Of a DNA stretch of 57,147 nt, positions 33,700-43,802 are shown piece after piece. The DNA is taken from assembly GCA_900541965.1 (NCBI GenBank), contig UQLN01000030.1, positions 1-57,147 of the forward strand. The letters are read 5' to 3'. The notes beneath the pieces were generated by a model that was not told where the DNA came from, did no database searches, and saw only the letters and a list, made by a program, of their open reading frames with translations. Position 1 is the first letter of the stretch. Each line of letters begins with the position of its first letter. This DNA is from an uncultured Parabacteroides sp. Lineage in GTDB: Bacteria; Bacteroidota; Bacteroidia; Bacteroidales; Tannerellaceae. A program made the position numbers and the translations under genes.

Positions 33700-35469
33700 T
33701 TATTCCCAACCCGGATTCTGTGGCAGCAGATTCGGATTCAAACCTATCTGGGCCGTCGGAACATTAAACAAATAGTTTTTAGGAGAAGTAAACATGGCTT
33801 TCGGGTTGGTTACACGTTTTGTATATACATCCACGGATCCATTTACCAGACCTAATTCGTTTACAATACTATCATAATCCTTCTCATTATACCCGGTCGG
33901 ATCACTTTCGCTCGTGGCTTTATCCGGAATAATACCCAGTTTCGGTTTATTCAGGTTTTCACCGCAAGCCCAACGCATCAAATCATAATAACGATAGCCT
34001 TCCGCCATTAATTCAACACGGCGTTCGCGACGGATTTCCCGGATAAGGTTTGCATTCGGACCTTTGATAGTAGGATATTCGCTAACTAATTTCGGGTCTT
34101 CTTCCGGGCTTGCAGTTAAATGCCATTTGAAACCGACACGGTCTCTCAAAGCGTTTACTGTTTTGTCTAATTCCGGATCTAACCCTAATTCTGCTGCAGC
34201 CTCTGCACGGGTCAGCAAAATTTCCGCATAGCGGAAAATCGGAGCATCTTCCGTACCCTGATGGTGTGTTTCGGATAATTCACCCGGATTATAGAATTTG
34301 ACAATTGCATAACCTGTCGATGTACTATAACCGATACCGGATGTTATTTTTCCGATATCCGGACGTTTGCCTTCCAGATAATAAGTAAACTCACCGGCTT
34401 CCGGTGTCGGAACAGTCTGTAACAGACGCGGGTCACGGTCTTTCAATTCTGCAATTAATGTAGTATGCTGCGTATGTCCTTCGCAACCGCAGATAGAAAT
34501 AGGCAAACCGGTGTTAGCACATAGATAATCGTCTACTGCATCCTTACTCAAACCGATAGGTCTTTCCAAACCTTTATATATCTGGCGGGTTACATTATTA
34601 CCCATACTTTTACCGGGGTCATATTCTTTAGATAATATAACTTCTTTGTTGCTATTATAATCTGCCTGAATAAACAGTTCATAATAAGATTTTTCAGGTT
34701 TGGAACCCACAAACAAAGCATAACCATATTCCGGCTTCATCAATTCGCCTGCCGCATCATAAGCAGCCTGCAAAAATTCCTGATCACCTTCAATATTGTG
34801 GTAACGGCGATAAGTACCTTCAAACAAACACATACGTGCTTTCAAAGCAAGTGCCGCATCCTTGCTGATACGGGAAACACCTGTTGTCGCTTTTGTCGGC
34901 AACCATGCAATAGCCTGATTTATGTCTTTTAATACATTAGCCATCACTACGGTGCGGGAATCACGGGCTTTGTACAAATCCTCGTCGCCGGGAACCAATG
35001 CTTTATCATACCAGGGCACATCGCCGAAACGACGTACTTTATTGAAGTAATCCATGCATTTGAAGAAAAGAATTTCTCCGGCGTAACGCTGTTTTACAGA
35101 CTCTATCTCGGGAGACAATTCATAATTTGCCAGAAAATCATTGCAAGCACGGATATTCTCCCATTTCCATTCGTCATCTTTTGTAGAAATTGTCTGCTGA
35201 CTGAATGCGACCGTATTCATATCCCATGGCAGAAGGTCGTCCGACTGGAAATCCGTTTCCATCATACCGAAGCCATATGTCTGAGGGTCACCATGTCCTT
35301 TTATCAATTTCGGATACAAGTCGTTGCAATATTGTTCCAAAGCTGCAGCATTGGCAGTGGAAAAATAACGCTGGGTATCGATTGTATCTAACGGGCTTTT
35401 GTCCAATACATTACAACTTTGCACTGCAAGGAGCAATAAACCTCCGAATAATATATTAATCTTTTTCAT
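33700..35469 (-). CDS. SusD/RagB-family glycan-binding lipoprotein
   Basis: A 589-residue surface lipoprotein with lipobox LLAVQS-C19, then the SusD start (LDKSPLDTIDTQRYFSTANAAALEQYCNDLYPKL) and its TPR-rich scaffold. The C-terminal hallmark EIRRERRVELMAEGYRYYDLMRWACGE is present. It forms the lid of the SusC pore and captures oligosaccharide or peptide. It follows susC by 14 nt. The ligand cannot be predicted from sequence, and the neighbouring GH78-like gene hints at a rhamnose-containing glycan. Confidence 0.95.
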   Translation of the reverse strand: MKKINILFGGLLLLAVQSCNVLDKSPLDTIDTQRYFSTANAAALEQYCNDLYPKLIKGHGDPQTYGFGMMETDFQSDDLLPWDMNTVAFSQQTISTKDDEWKWENIRACNDFLANYELSPEIESVKQRYAGEILFFKCMDYFNKVRRFGDVPWYDKALVPGDEDLYKARDSRTVVMANVLKDINQAIAWLPTKATTGVSRISKDAALALKARMCLFEGTYRRYHNIEGDQEFLQAAYDAAGELMKPEYGYALFVGSKPEKSYYELFIQADYNSNKEVILSKEYDPGKSMGNNVTRQIYKGLERPIGLSKDAVDDYLCANTGLPISICGCEGHTQHTTLIAELKDRDPRLLQTVPTPEAGEFTYYLEGKRPDIGKITSGIGYSTSTGYAIVKFYNPGELSETHHQGTEDAPIFRYAEILLTRAEAAAELGLDPELDKTVNALRDRVGFKWHLTASPEEDPKLVSEYPTIKGPNANLIREIRRERRVELMAEGYRYYDLMRWACGENLNKPKLGIIPDKATSESDPTGYNEKDYDSIVNELGLVNGSVDVYTKRVTNPKAMFTSPKNYLFNVPTAQIGLNPNLLPQNPGWE

Positions 35470-35483
35470 GCTCTTTGTTTAAT

Positions 35484-38400
35484 TTAGAATGTTACGTTGA
35501 TACCGAATGAATATGAACGAGTAAACGGATATACCTTTCCTCCATCTGAAACAGCCAGGTCACCGTTATCTTTACGGCTACCCACGATATCCGGATCCAG
35601 ATATTTATACAAACCTGTTACTTCAAACAAATTCTGTCCGCTGAAGAAAACCTTTAACTGATTAACTCCTATCGGAGAAACCCAGCGTTTCGGAAGTGTA
35701 TAGCTTAATGTGACATCTTTCAGACGAATATAAGCACCATTCTGCAAGTATTTTGTTTGTGCCTTTTTACTTCTGTCGCTCCATGTCGGAACCGGGTAAT
35801 AAGCATTTGTATTGGTTTCGCTCCATGAATTATCTACGATATAATCATTCAGGGATGCCCACCAGATACCGGTCTTATACCCCCAGAAAGAGTTATCGTC
35901 CAACCAAATATCACGTTTCATCGTACCCTGGAAGAACAATCTTAAATCGAATCCCTTCCATGAACCACTCAAATTGAGATTGAAATTATAGCGCGGAGTA
36001 TTGTTACCGATTATTTTCTTATCACCGGAATCCCCTACTTCACGGTTTCCTTCATCTATCTTACCGTCATTATTCAAATCTGCATATCGGATATCACCCG
36101 GTATCCAAGTTGTACTGATATACTTCTGTGTAGTAGCCATTTGTTCAGCTTCCGCTTTATCTTTGATAAACCCGTCTGTTACATATCCCCAGATTTCTCC
36201 CAGTTTCTGACCTTCATAGAATGATTCATCCAAACTCTTTCTCGGATTATCATATTTAGTGATAGTAGATGTATTGTCGGACAAACCTACACCTACGGAA
36301 TATTCAAACGGACTTCCGGCTACATCATTGATATGGTCGTTCCATGTCAATGATAATTCCCAACCATTCGTGCGCATATCTGCCAGATTTTCCTTACCAC
36401 CGGTAGTTCCCAGAACCAACGGATAGGTTTTGTTTACAACCATGCCGTTCGTATTACGGATATAATAGTCGAAAGAACCGGAGAGACGGCCGTTCAACAT
36501 AGTCCAGTCCAAACCGAAGTTGGAAGTATAAACCTTTTCCCAGGTAATATTCGTACTTGCCAGCGTCGGTGGTTTCAAACCACTTGCCACATTACCGTTA
36601 ATAAGGTATTTCAGACTTTCACTTGCAAGGAAACTCAAATACTGGAAATTACCGTCTGTAACCTGGTTACCCAGCGAACCGTAAGAGGCTCTTACTTTCA
36701 AATTATCAAATACATTCCGCGCATTTTCAAAGAATTTTTCTTCCGAAATACGCCAACCAGCTGATACGGAAGGGAAAAATCCCCAACGGTCGCCACTTGC
36801 ATATTTGGAAGAACCGTCATAACGACCGTTTACTTCCAACAGATAACGCTGCTTGAAATCATAGTTAATACGGAAGAATGCACCTTGTACAGCCCAGATA
36901 GTAGCTTGTTCATCCGGCAGGTTATGCGTACTCGCCAAATCGCTTACAGGGAAATTGTTGTCAAACAAATTACTGGTCGTAACACCCAGTTTGGTTGTTT
37001 TCTTGCTTTCCTGGTTGTAACCGACCATCACACCCAGATTATGTATATCATTGAAAGACTTTTTATATTCAGCCCATAAGTTCAATGCCTGGTAAGTATC
37101 CCCGTAGCGTGCTGTTGTTACGCCATTGGGAGAACCAGCCGAACCCGGAGCCAAAGAACTTCCTTCCGGCATAAACTGGTAGATAGTCTTTGTATGCTGT
37201 GTCTGGTCTTTATAAAATTTATTTCCTGTATAATCCCCTTTGATAGACAAACCGGCAATCGGAGTCAGGTTAAAGGCTGCCGTATACCAGAAGTCATCCG
37301 AATTCACTTTATCCCGTCCTGCCTCAGCCAAACGTCCTACGATATTATAGTTAAAGTTGGACCCTGCAATACCTCCGAAATGTTCGCCATCCGGCAAATA
37401 CATAGGGATAAACGGAAATGCACGGTATACTTCATAGAAAGGAGAGCTACCCATATAAGCATCCGCATACGGATTATCGGATGTATTACGGTTATACTTC
37501 GTACGGAATGTCAATTCCAACCATTTGGTAACCTGTGTACTAAAATTGAACGACATATTAATACGTTTGTATGTGTCGGTACCATAGGCAAGAATACCAT
37601 CCTGCCCCTTGTATCCGATAGAACCGTAATAAGTAGTCTTATCCGAACCACCGCTGATGCTTGCATTATGCTGGTGCATAAAAGCGGGTTTATACATTTC
37701 TTTAAACCAGTCGGTGTTTCCGGCATAAGCCCATTCGCCTGCAGCAGTCATCGTACCGTCTGTTGCCAGAAAAGCGGAAGGGCCTGTGCCAGCCATATAA
37801 GCATCGATTGCATTTATTTGGTTTTCTGTAAAATAGGCTCCACTACCATTATTAATATTAGCCTGGTTCATGGCACGAACCCATTTATCGGAAGAAACGC
37901 CATCCGGCAGGCGGGATGCTACTGACCAGGAAAAGTTATTATTATAATTTACCTGGACTTTCTGGGACTTTTTCCCTTTTTTGGTAGTAACCAATACAAC
38001 CCCAAATGCAGCACGGGCACCATAAATAGAAGCAGATGCAGCATCTTTCAATACGGAAACACTCTCAATATCCTGAGGATTCAATAAAGACAAGTCGGTC
38101 TCGACTCCATCCACCAATACCAATGCCTGTCCACCGTTTAATGACGTTGCACCACGGACATTGAAAGTTGTCTTGGCTGTCGGGTTACCACTTGCAAAAT
38201 CGATGTTCAAGTTAGGAACCACGCCTTGTAAACCTTGGGCGATATTTCCGATAGGACGGTCTTCCAGCACTTTTCCATCGGCAATACCAACGGCACCGGT
38301 CAGGTTCACTTTCTTTTGTGTACCATAACCAACGACCACCACTTCTTCCAACTTCTGGGTATCTTCCGCCAACTTAATGTTCAATACAGTTTGCCCTGTA

Positions 38401-38702
38401 TACTTTATTTCCTGAGTAGTGTAACCGATATAAGATATCTGAATGATATCCCCATTCTTTACACCCTCCAATGTAAACTTACCGTCCAAATCGGTAATAT
38501 TACCATTGGTTGTCCCTTTCACAACTACAGACGCACCGGGAACCGGTCCTAAGGCATCTTCCACTGTACCTGACAATTTCCCGTTTTGCTGGGAAACGCT
38601 TACGCTTTGACTGGCAGGACTGGGAACAGCATAGATGCTTTCCGGGAGGCAAAACGCGCCTGCCAATAGAATTAAGCTAATAGGTTTGAATTGTTTCAAC
38701 AT
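35484..38702 (-). CDS. SusC/RagA-family TonB-dependent outer-membrane transporter
   Basis: A 1072-residue outer-membrane transporter. After the signal peptide come a CarboxypepD-regulatory-like domain (about 40-115, GKLSGTVEDALGPVPGASVVVKG), the SusC-specific LEEVVVVGYGTQKK segment, the plug (RGATSLNGGQALVLVDGVE; DAASASIYGARAAFGVVLVTTKKGK) and a 22-strand barrel ending in a Phe (SYSFGINVTF). It lacks an N-terminal STN domain, so it is not itself an anti-sigma signalling transducer. It is first in a two-gene unit with susD. No sigma/anti-sigma or hybrid regulator is adjacent. Confidence 0.96.
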   Translation of the reverse strand: MLKQFKPISLILLAGAFCLPESIYAVPSPASQSVSVSQQNGKLSGTVEDALGPVPGASVVVKGTTNGNITDLDGKFTLEGVKNGDIIQISYIGYTTQEIKYTGQTVLNIKLAEDTQKLEEVVVVGYGTQKKVNLTGAVGIADGKVLEDRPIGNIAQGLQGVVPNLNIDFASGNPTAKTTFNVRGATSLNGGQALVLVDGVETDLSLLNPQDIESVSVLKDAASASIYGARAAFGVVLVTTKKGKKSQKVQVNYNNNFSWSVASRLPDGVSSDKWVRAMNQANINNGSGAYFTENQINAIDAYMAGTGPSAFLATDGTMTAAGEWAYAGNTDWFKEMYKPAFMHQHNASISGGSDKTTYYGSIGYKGQDGILAYGTDTYKRINMSFNFSTQVTKWLELTFRTKYNRNTSDNPYADAYMGSSPFYEVYRAFPFIPMYLPDGEHFGGIAGSNFNYNIVGRLAEAGRDKVNSDDFWYTAAFNLTPIAGLSIKGDYTGNKFYKDQTQHTKTIYQFMPEGSSLAPGSAGSPNGVTTARYGDTYQALNLWAEYKKSFNDIHNLGVMVGYNQESKKTTKLGVTTSNLFDNNFPVSDLASTHNLPDEQATIWAVQGAFFRINYDFKQRYLLEVNGRYDGSSKYASGDRWGFFPSVSAGWRISEEKFFENARNVFDNLKVRASYGSLGNQVTDGNFQYLSFLASESLKYLINGNVASGLKPPTLASTNITWEKVYTSNFGLDWTMLNGRLSGSFDYYIRNTNGMVVNKTYPLVLGTTGGKENLADMRTNGWELSLTWNDHINDVAGSPFEYSVGVGLSDNTSTITKYDNPRKSLDESFYEGQKLGEIWGYVTDGFIKDKAEAEQMATTQKYISTTWIPGDIRYADLNNDGKIDEGNREVGDSGDKKIIGNNTPRYNFNLNLSGSWKGFDLRLFFQGTMKRDIWLDDNSFWGYKTGIWWASLNDYIVDNSWSETNTNAYYPVPTWSDRSKKAQTKYLQNGAYIRLKDVTLSYTLPKRWVSPIGVNQLKVFFSGQNLFEVTGLYKYLDPDIVGSRKDNGDLAVSDGGKVYPFTRSYSFGINVTF

Positions 38703-38881
38703 AATTTGTGTTTTTATTTTATTTGAAAGAATGTTCTTTACATTTTCAGCGTTATCTTTTAATTAAAATTAGGGATATAAATATGTACGAGATTTTATAA
38801 ACCTTAAACATCCTCGATTTGTAAAACCATTCGGATTCAAATTCACCGATTTTCCACAGGACTTCAAAGAAGGTTATCTTG

Positions 38882-38896
38882 GTTCTGGAAGAACTC
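38882..38896 (-). promoter_or_regulatory. 15-bp dyad site, susC side
   Basis: The minus strand reads GAGTTCTTCCAGAAC, containing the dyad GTTCT-n3-AGAAC. The identical 15-mer occurs in the opposite orientation at 39234. On the minus strand a poor -7-like sequence (TATTTTTT) precedes it by a few bases. Confidence 0.5.
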
Positions 38897-39206
38897 AACT
38901 AAAAAATATTTTCATAAAACACAATAAATCACTGATTTTCAACATTAAATAAACATTCATAAAAAAGGCATATCACAATTGCTATCGTCTGTCAACCCTA
39001 TTATAAAAAGCATTATTTTTAAATGTATTATACATATATTCAGAAGTTCGGATAAATCCATTAAAAAGGGTGATTTTCTTTTAGTTTACTTAAACATCTT
39101 ATTAAACGTCAGTTATACAAGAAATATTTTTATCTCTCCGAATTGTTAAAAATGAAGCGACAATGCATTTTTTGAATAAAAATAACACAACAACATAAAA
39201 AATTCA

Positions 39207-39214
39207 TATCTTTG
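39207..39214 (+). promoter_or_regulatory. -7 box upstream of the GH78-like gene
   Basis: TATCTTTG is an exact TAnnTTTG match, 440 nt upstream of the GH78-like start codon and 19 nt before the dyad site at 39234. Confidence 0.5.
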
Positions 39215-39233
39215 CACAGATATAAAATGTACA

Positions 39234-39248
39234 GAGTTCTTCCAGAAC
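39234..39248 (+). promoter_or_regulatory. 15-bp dyad site, hydrolase side
   Basis: GAGTTCTTCCAGAAC, identical to the minus-strand site at 38896-38882. With the next base it forms the perfect dyad AGTTCT-TCC-AGAACT. The position just downstream of a -7 box fits a repressor or activator site at the transcription start. Confidence 0.5.
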
Positions 39249-39653
39249 TTAATCCATAATCAATTGTCTTTTATAGTCTTACATTTGTTATCTAACTTCA
39301 GTTTTCCCCTACATATCTTATTTACTATTTTCTTTCTATCACCTTGCAATCATTCAAAAACGCAACACATAGTATTTCGTCCGTACTCTGTGTAACAAGC
39401 TCCACAACAAAAACCTTTGCCTGAAATACAATATTCTAAAACATGAACGAACCGAACGGACGAGCAACGCAACAAAAGCGAAGGCCAATAATAATTTAGT
39501 TTTCATAAGTTGGCTTGTTTATAAAAATGGACCTGCACCTTATCTGACTCCTATCTTCTGAAAATAAATCAATTATTTATATGAAAGAACTTACCAATTT
39601 ATTTTATATTTGAAACCTAATCTATTATAATTCACTATTTAGACCGTATTACC

Positions 39654-41294
39654 ATGAAACAAATCCTGTTGGCCACCGGGCTTTTTCTTGCCTCGCTTGC
39701 AAGTCCCTGCCTGGCACAAAGCACGTACTACAAAGACAGTAAAGAATGGCTGCGTAAAAGCGAAGCATGCAAGCCTGAGCTAATTTACAAAGAGATACAA
39801 CCGGTACGGATTGTTAAATCTGTCAACGACCCGAAAGCCTTTCAGGGCTGGCGGATGGTAGATGCAGGAAGTCCTTCCCGCTTCTTCGGAAAATCTTTTA
39901 AAGAACAGTCGGGCATTATCCTCGATTTTGGAGAACATTTGACAGGAAACCTTACTTTCTCCCTGAAACTCCTTACCGACCGGGAATCCGATGCCCCGAT
40001 ACGGTTGAAATTTACTTTTGCAGAAGTCCCTGGCGAACTGAATACACCTTTCGACCCGTTCCCCGGAGGATTATCACGCGCATGGTTACAGGATGAGACC
40101 GTTACAATCATGTATGTCCCCGCCGAAATAACCATTCCCCGCCGCATGGCATTCCGGTATTTGAAAATAGACGTATTGGGGTCCTCTCCCGGCTTCGACT
40201 TCGTATTCGATAAATTATCTTTCAAAGCACAGACTTCCGTCAATATGGCACCCATGCAATTAGCAGAAGGCACCGACCCGCTTATCCGGAAAATAAATGA
40301 CGTGGGACTCGCTACCTTGAAAGAATGTATGCAAACAGTCTATGAAGACGGTCCCAAACGCGACCGCCGTCTCTGGATTGGAGACCTTTACCTGGAAGCA
40401 TTAGCAAACGCCGTGTCATTCAAAAACCACAACCTGACCAAACGTTGCCTCTATCTGCTTGCCGCCCTATCCAACAATGAAGGGTTGCTTCATGCCACCG
40501 TTATGGAAGACCCTCATCCTCATCCGCAACAGGGAACCCATACATTGGATTATGCTTTGATATATAATGTATCCCTGCTGGAATATCTGAAAGAAACCGG
40601 CGACCGTGAAACAGCCGAAGACCTTTGGCCTGTCGTCGTACGGCAAATAGAAATCGCTCTCCGGCAATTTTCTCCCGAATGGATTTACGACATGGACAAA
40701 AAGCCCCAATACTGGCTGGTATTCGACTGGAAAGACGGTTACGACCGCCAGGCTTCCATGCAGGGACTTACCATCTTTGCCCTGCAACATAGCTACGAAC
40801 TGGCAAAACTCTTAGGCAAGGAAAAAGAAGCCGCCCAATGGGACACTATCGCGGGAAAAATGAAAAAAGCGGCACGCAATCATTTTTATGACAAGAAACG
40901 GGGAGTTATGTTGAGTGGAAAAGACAAACAAATTTCTTATCTCTCGCAAGTATGGATGATTTTGTCCGGTACTCTAAACCGGAAAGAAGGAGTAAAAGCC
41001 ATGTCGACCGTTATGTCGATGCCGGATGCAGTCTATCCGGGATGCCCGTATGCCTATCATTACGTTGTTGAAGCTCTCTTACAATGTGGCATGCAGCAGG
41101 AAGCCCGTAAACTGGTGCTCAATTACTGGGGAAGCATGGTTGAACGTGGTGCCGATACATTCTGGGAAGTGTACGACCCGAACAACGATGCCCTGTCTCC
41201 ATACGGTTTCTTCCCGATAAACAGCTATTGCCATGCCTGGAGTTGCACACCTGTTTACTTTATAAACAAATATCCGAAGGTATTCCAGAAATAA
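39654..41294 (+). CDS. exported GH78-like (alpha-L-rhamnosidase-type) hydrolase
   Basis: A 546-residue exported protein with signal peptide to about residue 22 (PCLAQ). Residues about 50-205 form a beta-sandwich and about 215-540 an (alpha/alpha)6 barrel. The motif EDGPKRDRRLWIGDLYLEA (residues 231 on) corresponds to the DxPxRER..W.GD signature of GH78 rhamnosidases and related six-hairpin enzymes. D237 stands at the place often held by Glu in that motif. HAWSCTPVYFI near the end is another family trait. At 546 residues it is much shorter than multi-domain GH78 enzymes. It is divergent from susCD and shares a 15-bp operator-like site with it, so it may belong to the same utilization locus. 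Confidence 0.8.
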   Translation: MKQILLATGLFLASLASPCLAQSTYYKDSKEWLRKSEACKPELIYKEIQPVRIVKSVNDPKAFQGWRMVDAGSPSRFFGKSFKEQSGIILDFGEHLTGNLTFSLKLLTDRESDAPIRLKFTFAEVPGELNTPFDPFPGGLSRAWLQDETVTIMYVPAEITIPRRMAFRYLKIDVLGSSPGFDFVFDKLSFKAQTSVNMAPMQLAEGTDPLIRKINDVGLATLKECMQTVYEDGPKRDRRLWIGDLYLEALANAVSFKNHNLTKRCLYLLAALSNNEGLLHATVMEDPHPHPQQGTHTLDYALIYNVSLLEYLKETGDRETAEDLWPVVVRQIEIALRQFSPEWIYDMDKKPQYWLVFDWKDGYDRQASMQGLTIFALQHSYELAKLLGKEKEAAQWDTIAGKMKKAARNHFYDKKRGVMLSGKDKQISYLSQVWMILSGTLNRKEGVKAMSTVMSMPDAVYPGCPYAYHYVVEALLQCGMQQEARKLVLNYWGSMVERGADTFWEVYDPNNDALSPYGFFPINSYCHAWSCTPVYFINKYPKVFQK

Positions 41295-41636
41295 GAGTTT
41301 TCGCATATAACAAAAAGTCATCAAATAATCATATTCTACAACTATATGATTATTTGATGACTTTTTTATTGCCTTTAGGCTTATATATAAGGCATTCCCT
41401 TTTGCTTTTAACCATATTTCAACTTCTTTTCACTTATCACAACTTACAATATACAGATAAATACTGTTATTATATTACAATTTATTAGATACTATCCATT
41501 TATTCCTAATAAATTTTCACCAGATGTGCATTTTTCAAACATTCAGACACATTTAAATAAAATACAAAACCAAAACGACTTACATTTGCGTTATAATAGA
41601 ACAAAAAGATACAACAACAAGACAAAAAGAAATAAA
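41295..41636. other. intergenic region GH78-like gene / dapF
   Basis: A 342-nt A/T-rich gap holding the terminator at 41312 and a dapF -7 box TACATTTG at 41581-41588, about 50 nt upstream of the dapF start. Nothing else was seen. Confidence 0.55.
41312..41367 (+). terminator. strong terminator of the GH78-like gene
   Basis: AAAAAGTCATCAAATAATCA and the following TAT (41312-41334) pair perfectly with 41344-41366, giving a 23-bp stem with a 9-nt loop and a T-run. Confidence 0.92.
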
Positions 41637-42467
41637 ATGACAAAACCTATCAAATTTACAAAGATGCATGGAGCCGGGAATGATTACATATACGTAAATA
41701 CAATAGCATTCCCGATAACAGCCCCGGAAGAACTTGCCGTAAAACTAAGCGCTCCACACACTGGAATTGGTTCTGACGGGTTAGTCTTAATAGGAAAATC
41801 GGAAATTGCCGACTTTAGCATGCGTATCTTCAATGCCGATGGCTCCGAAGCCATGATGTGCGGAAATGCATCCCGCTGTATCGGCAAATATGTATATGAC
41901 GAAGGATTAACAAGCCAAAAGACCGTTACCCTCGAAACACCGTCCGGTATAAAAAAACTCCAACTCAAGACCTCCCAAACAAGCGGAACAATCTTAAAAG
42001 AAACTGTTACGGAAGTGACAGTCGATATGGGTTCCCCTGTCATCGAAGCAATTACTATTGAACTGGAAACCGGAAATAAGTCTTATACCGGCACCATCCT
42101 TTCGATGGGTAACCCACATTTTGTTATCTTTACCGACGATATCGCACAGATAGACTTGACCGAGATCGGACCGTTACTGGAAAACCATCCGCAGTTCCCC
42201 GACCGGACAAACGTTGAATTTGCCCAGGTATTGAGTCCGGATAAGATACGGATGCGGGTATGGGAACGGGGTTCAGGTATCACACAAGCCTGCGGTACAG
42301 GAGCTTGTGCCACAGCGGTAGCAGCTATCCTTCTCGGTAAAACCGGACGGACCACAGAAGTCATCATGGACGGCGGTCCGCTCTCTATCCATTGGGACGA
42401 AAAGAGCGGCAAAGTCTACATGACCGGTGAAGCGGTGAAAGTATTTGAAGGTGAAATTGAAATATAA
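41637..42467 (+). CDS. dapF: diaminopimelate epimerase
   Basis: A 276-residue enzyme that interconverts LL- and meso-diaminopimelate for lysine and peptidoglycan. The two catalytic cysteines are C75 (MMCGNASR) and C219 (ACGTGACAT). GAGNDYIYV near the start is the family signature. The ATG at 41637 (MTKPIKFTKMHG) matches the family start, while an upstream in-frame ATG would add 37 unconserved residues and lie before the -7 box. It is 49 nt before dapL, its metabolic partner. Confidence 0.97.
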   Translation: MTKPIKFTKMHGAGNDYIYVNTIAFPITAPEELAVKLSAPHTGIGSDGLVLIGKSEIADFSMRIFNADGSEAMMCGNASRCIGKYVYDEGLTSQKTVTLETPSGIKKLQLKTSQTSGTILKETVTEVTVDMGSPVIEAITIELETGNKSYTGTILSMGNPHFVIFTDDIAQIDLTEIGPLLENHPQFPDRTNVEFAQVLSPDKIRMRVWERGSGITQACGTGACATAVAAILLGKTGRTTEVIMDGGPLSIHWDEKSGKVYMTGEAVKVFEGEIEI

Positions 42468-42516
42468 ACATAGCAAAAACGGACACAATACAACAACATA
42501 AAACGATCAACCGAAT

Positions 42517-43746
42517 ATGGCACTCATTAATGAACATTTCCTGAAACTACAAAGCAACTACCTGTTTTCCGATATTGCGAAAAAGGTAAACAGTTTCAAG
42601 ATAACACATCCGAAAGCAAAGATTATCCGTATGGGTATCGGGGATGTGACCCAACCATTGGCACCTGCTGTTATCGAAGCCATGCACAAGGCGGTAGATG
42701 AAATGGCTTCTCAAGAAACTTTTCATGGATACGGACCCGAACAGGGATATTCTTTCCTTATAGATGCCATCATCAAAAATGATTATGCAAGCCGCGGCGT
42801 ATCATTGGAACCAAGCGAAGTATTCATCAGCGACGGGGCTAAAAGCGATTGTGGAAATATTGGCGATATGTTGCGCCACGACAACAGCATAGGGGTTACT
42901 GACCCTGTGTACCCTGTGTACATCGACTCGAATGTAATGAGCGGACGCACCGGTACCCTGGAAAACGGCAAATGGAGCGATGTAGTTTATATCCCCTGTA
43001 CGGAAGAAAATAATTTCGTGCCGGAATTGCCTGACCGCAGAGTGGATATCATCTATCTCTGCTATCCGAACAACCCGACCGGAACTACCCTATCCAAAGA
43101 CGAACTGAAAAAATGGGTGAACTATGCGTTGGTTAACGACTGCCTGATTATGTACGACTCTGCTTATGAAGCATACATACAGGACCCGGAGATACCCCAT
43201 TCCATCTACGAAATCAAAAATGCAAAGAAAGTTGCCATTGAGTTCCGCAGTTTCTCTAAAACAGCCGGATTCACAGGAGTCCGTTGCGGCTATACGGTGG
43301 TACCGAAAGACCTGAATGCTTTCACGCTCAACGGCGAGCGGGTCGGACTCAACAAAATGTGGAACCGCCGCCAGAGCACCAAGTTCAATGGCACAAGCTA
43401 TATTACGCAACGTGGCGCCGAAGCCATTTATTCGCCGGAAGGAAAAGAGCAGATAAAACAAACTATCGACTATTATATGGCCAATGCCCGCATTATGAAA
43501 AAAGGTCTCCAGGACTGTGGACTGAGGGTATATGGCGGAGAAAATGCGCCCTATATCTGGTTGAAAACCCCTGATGGGCTCTCTTCCTGGAAGTTTTTCG
43601 ATAAGTTGCTTTACGAAGTCAATATAGTAGGTACTCCCGGTGTGGGATTCGGACCCAGCGGCGAAGGTTATCTCCGCCTTACCGCTTTCGGTGACAGGGA
43701 CGACACTCTGGAAGCAATGAACAGAATAAAAAAGTGGCTGCTTTAA
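42517..43746 (+). CDS. dapL: LL-diaminopimelate aminotransferase
   Basis: A 409-residue PLP aminotransferase that makes LL-DAP directly from tetrahydrodipicolinate, bypassing succinylated or acetylated intermediates. The PLP lysine is K248 in FRSFSKTAGFTG, and IRMGIGDVTQPL and YPNNPTGT are further signatures. DapL precedes DapF in the pathway, and the two genes are adjacent in the same direction. Length is typical for the DapL1 type. Confidence 0.97.
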   Translation: MALINEHFLKLQSNYLFSDIAKKVNSFKITHPKAKIIRMGIGDVTQPLAPAVIEAMHKAVDEMASQETFHGYGPEQGYSFLIDAIIKNDYASRGVSLEPSEVFISDGAKSDCGNIGDMLRHDNSIGVTDPVYPVYIDSNVMSGRTGTLENGKWSDVVYIPCTEENNFVPELPDRRVDIIYLCYPNNPTGTTLSKDELKKWVNYALVNDCLIMYDSAYEAYIQDPEIPHSIYEIKNAKKVAIEFRSFSKTAGFTGVRCGYTVVPKDLNAFTLNGERVGLNKMWNRRQSTKFNGTSYITQRGAEAIYSPEGKEQIKQTIDYYMANARIMKKGLQDCGLRVYGGENAPYIWLKTPDGLSSWKFFDKLLYEVNIVGTPGVGFGPSGEGYLRLTAFGDRDDTLEAMNRIKKWLL

Positions 43747-43802
43747 AAATGATATTCAAACCTATATAAACAATCTAACTATATTTTATACTGAAGAAAA
43801 AA

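Larger units (their letters stand above)
38703..39653. other. long divergent regulatory region susC / GH78-like gene
   Basis: A 951-nt A/T-rich region with no convincing gene. It contains a plus-strand -7 box (TATCTTTG, 39207-39214) and a pair of oppositely oriented 15-bp sites (see separate entries). Short ATG frames such as one at 39444 (17 codons) look random. Leaders of roughly 180 nt toward susC and 430 nt toward the hydrolase are implied, long enough for RNA-level control. Confidence 0.6.

Noticed and set aside
39444..39500. A 17-codon frame (starting MNEPNGRATQ) in the leader of the GH78-like gene.
   Set aside because: There is no coding signal, no repeated codons of regulatory interest and no terminator behind it; a chance frame is the simplest explanation.
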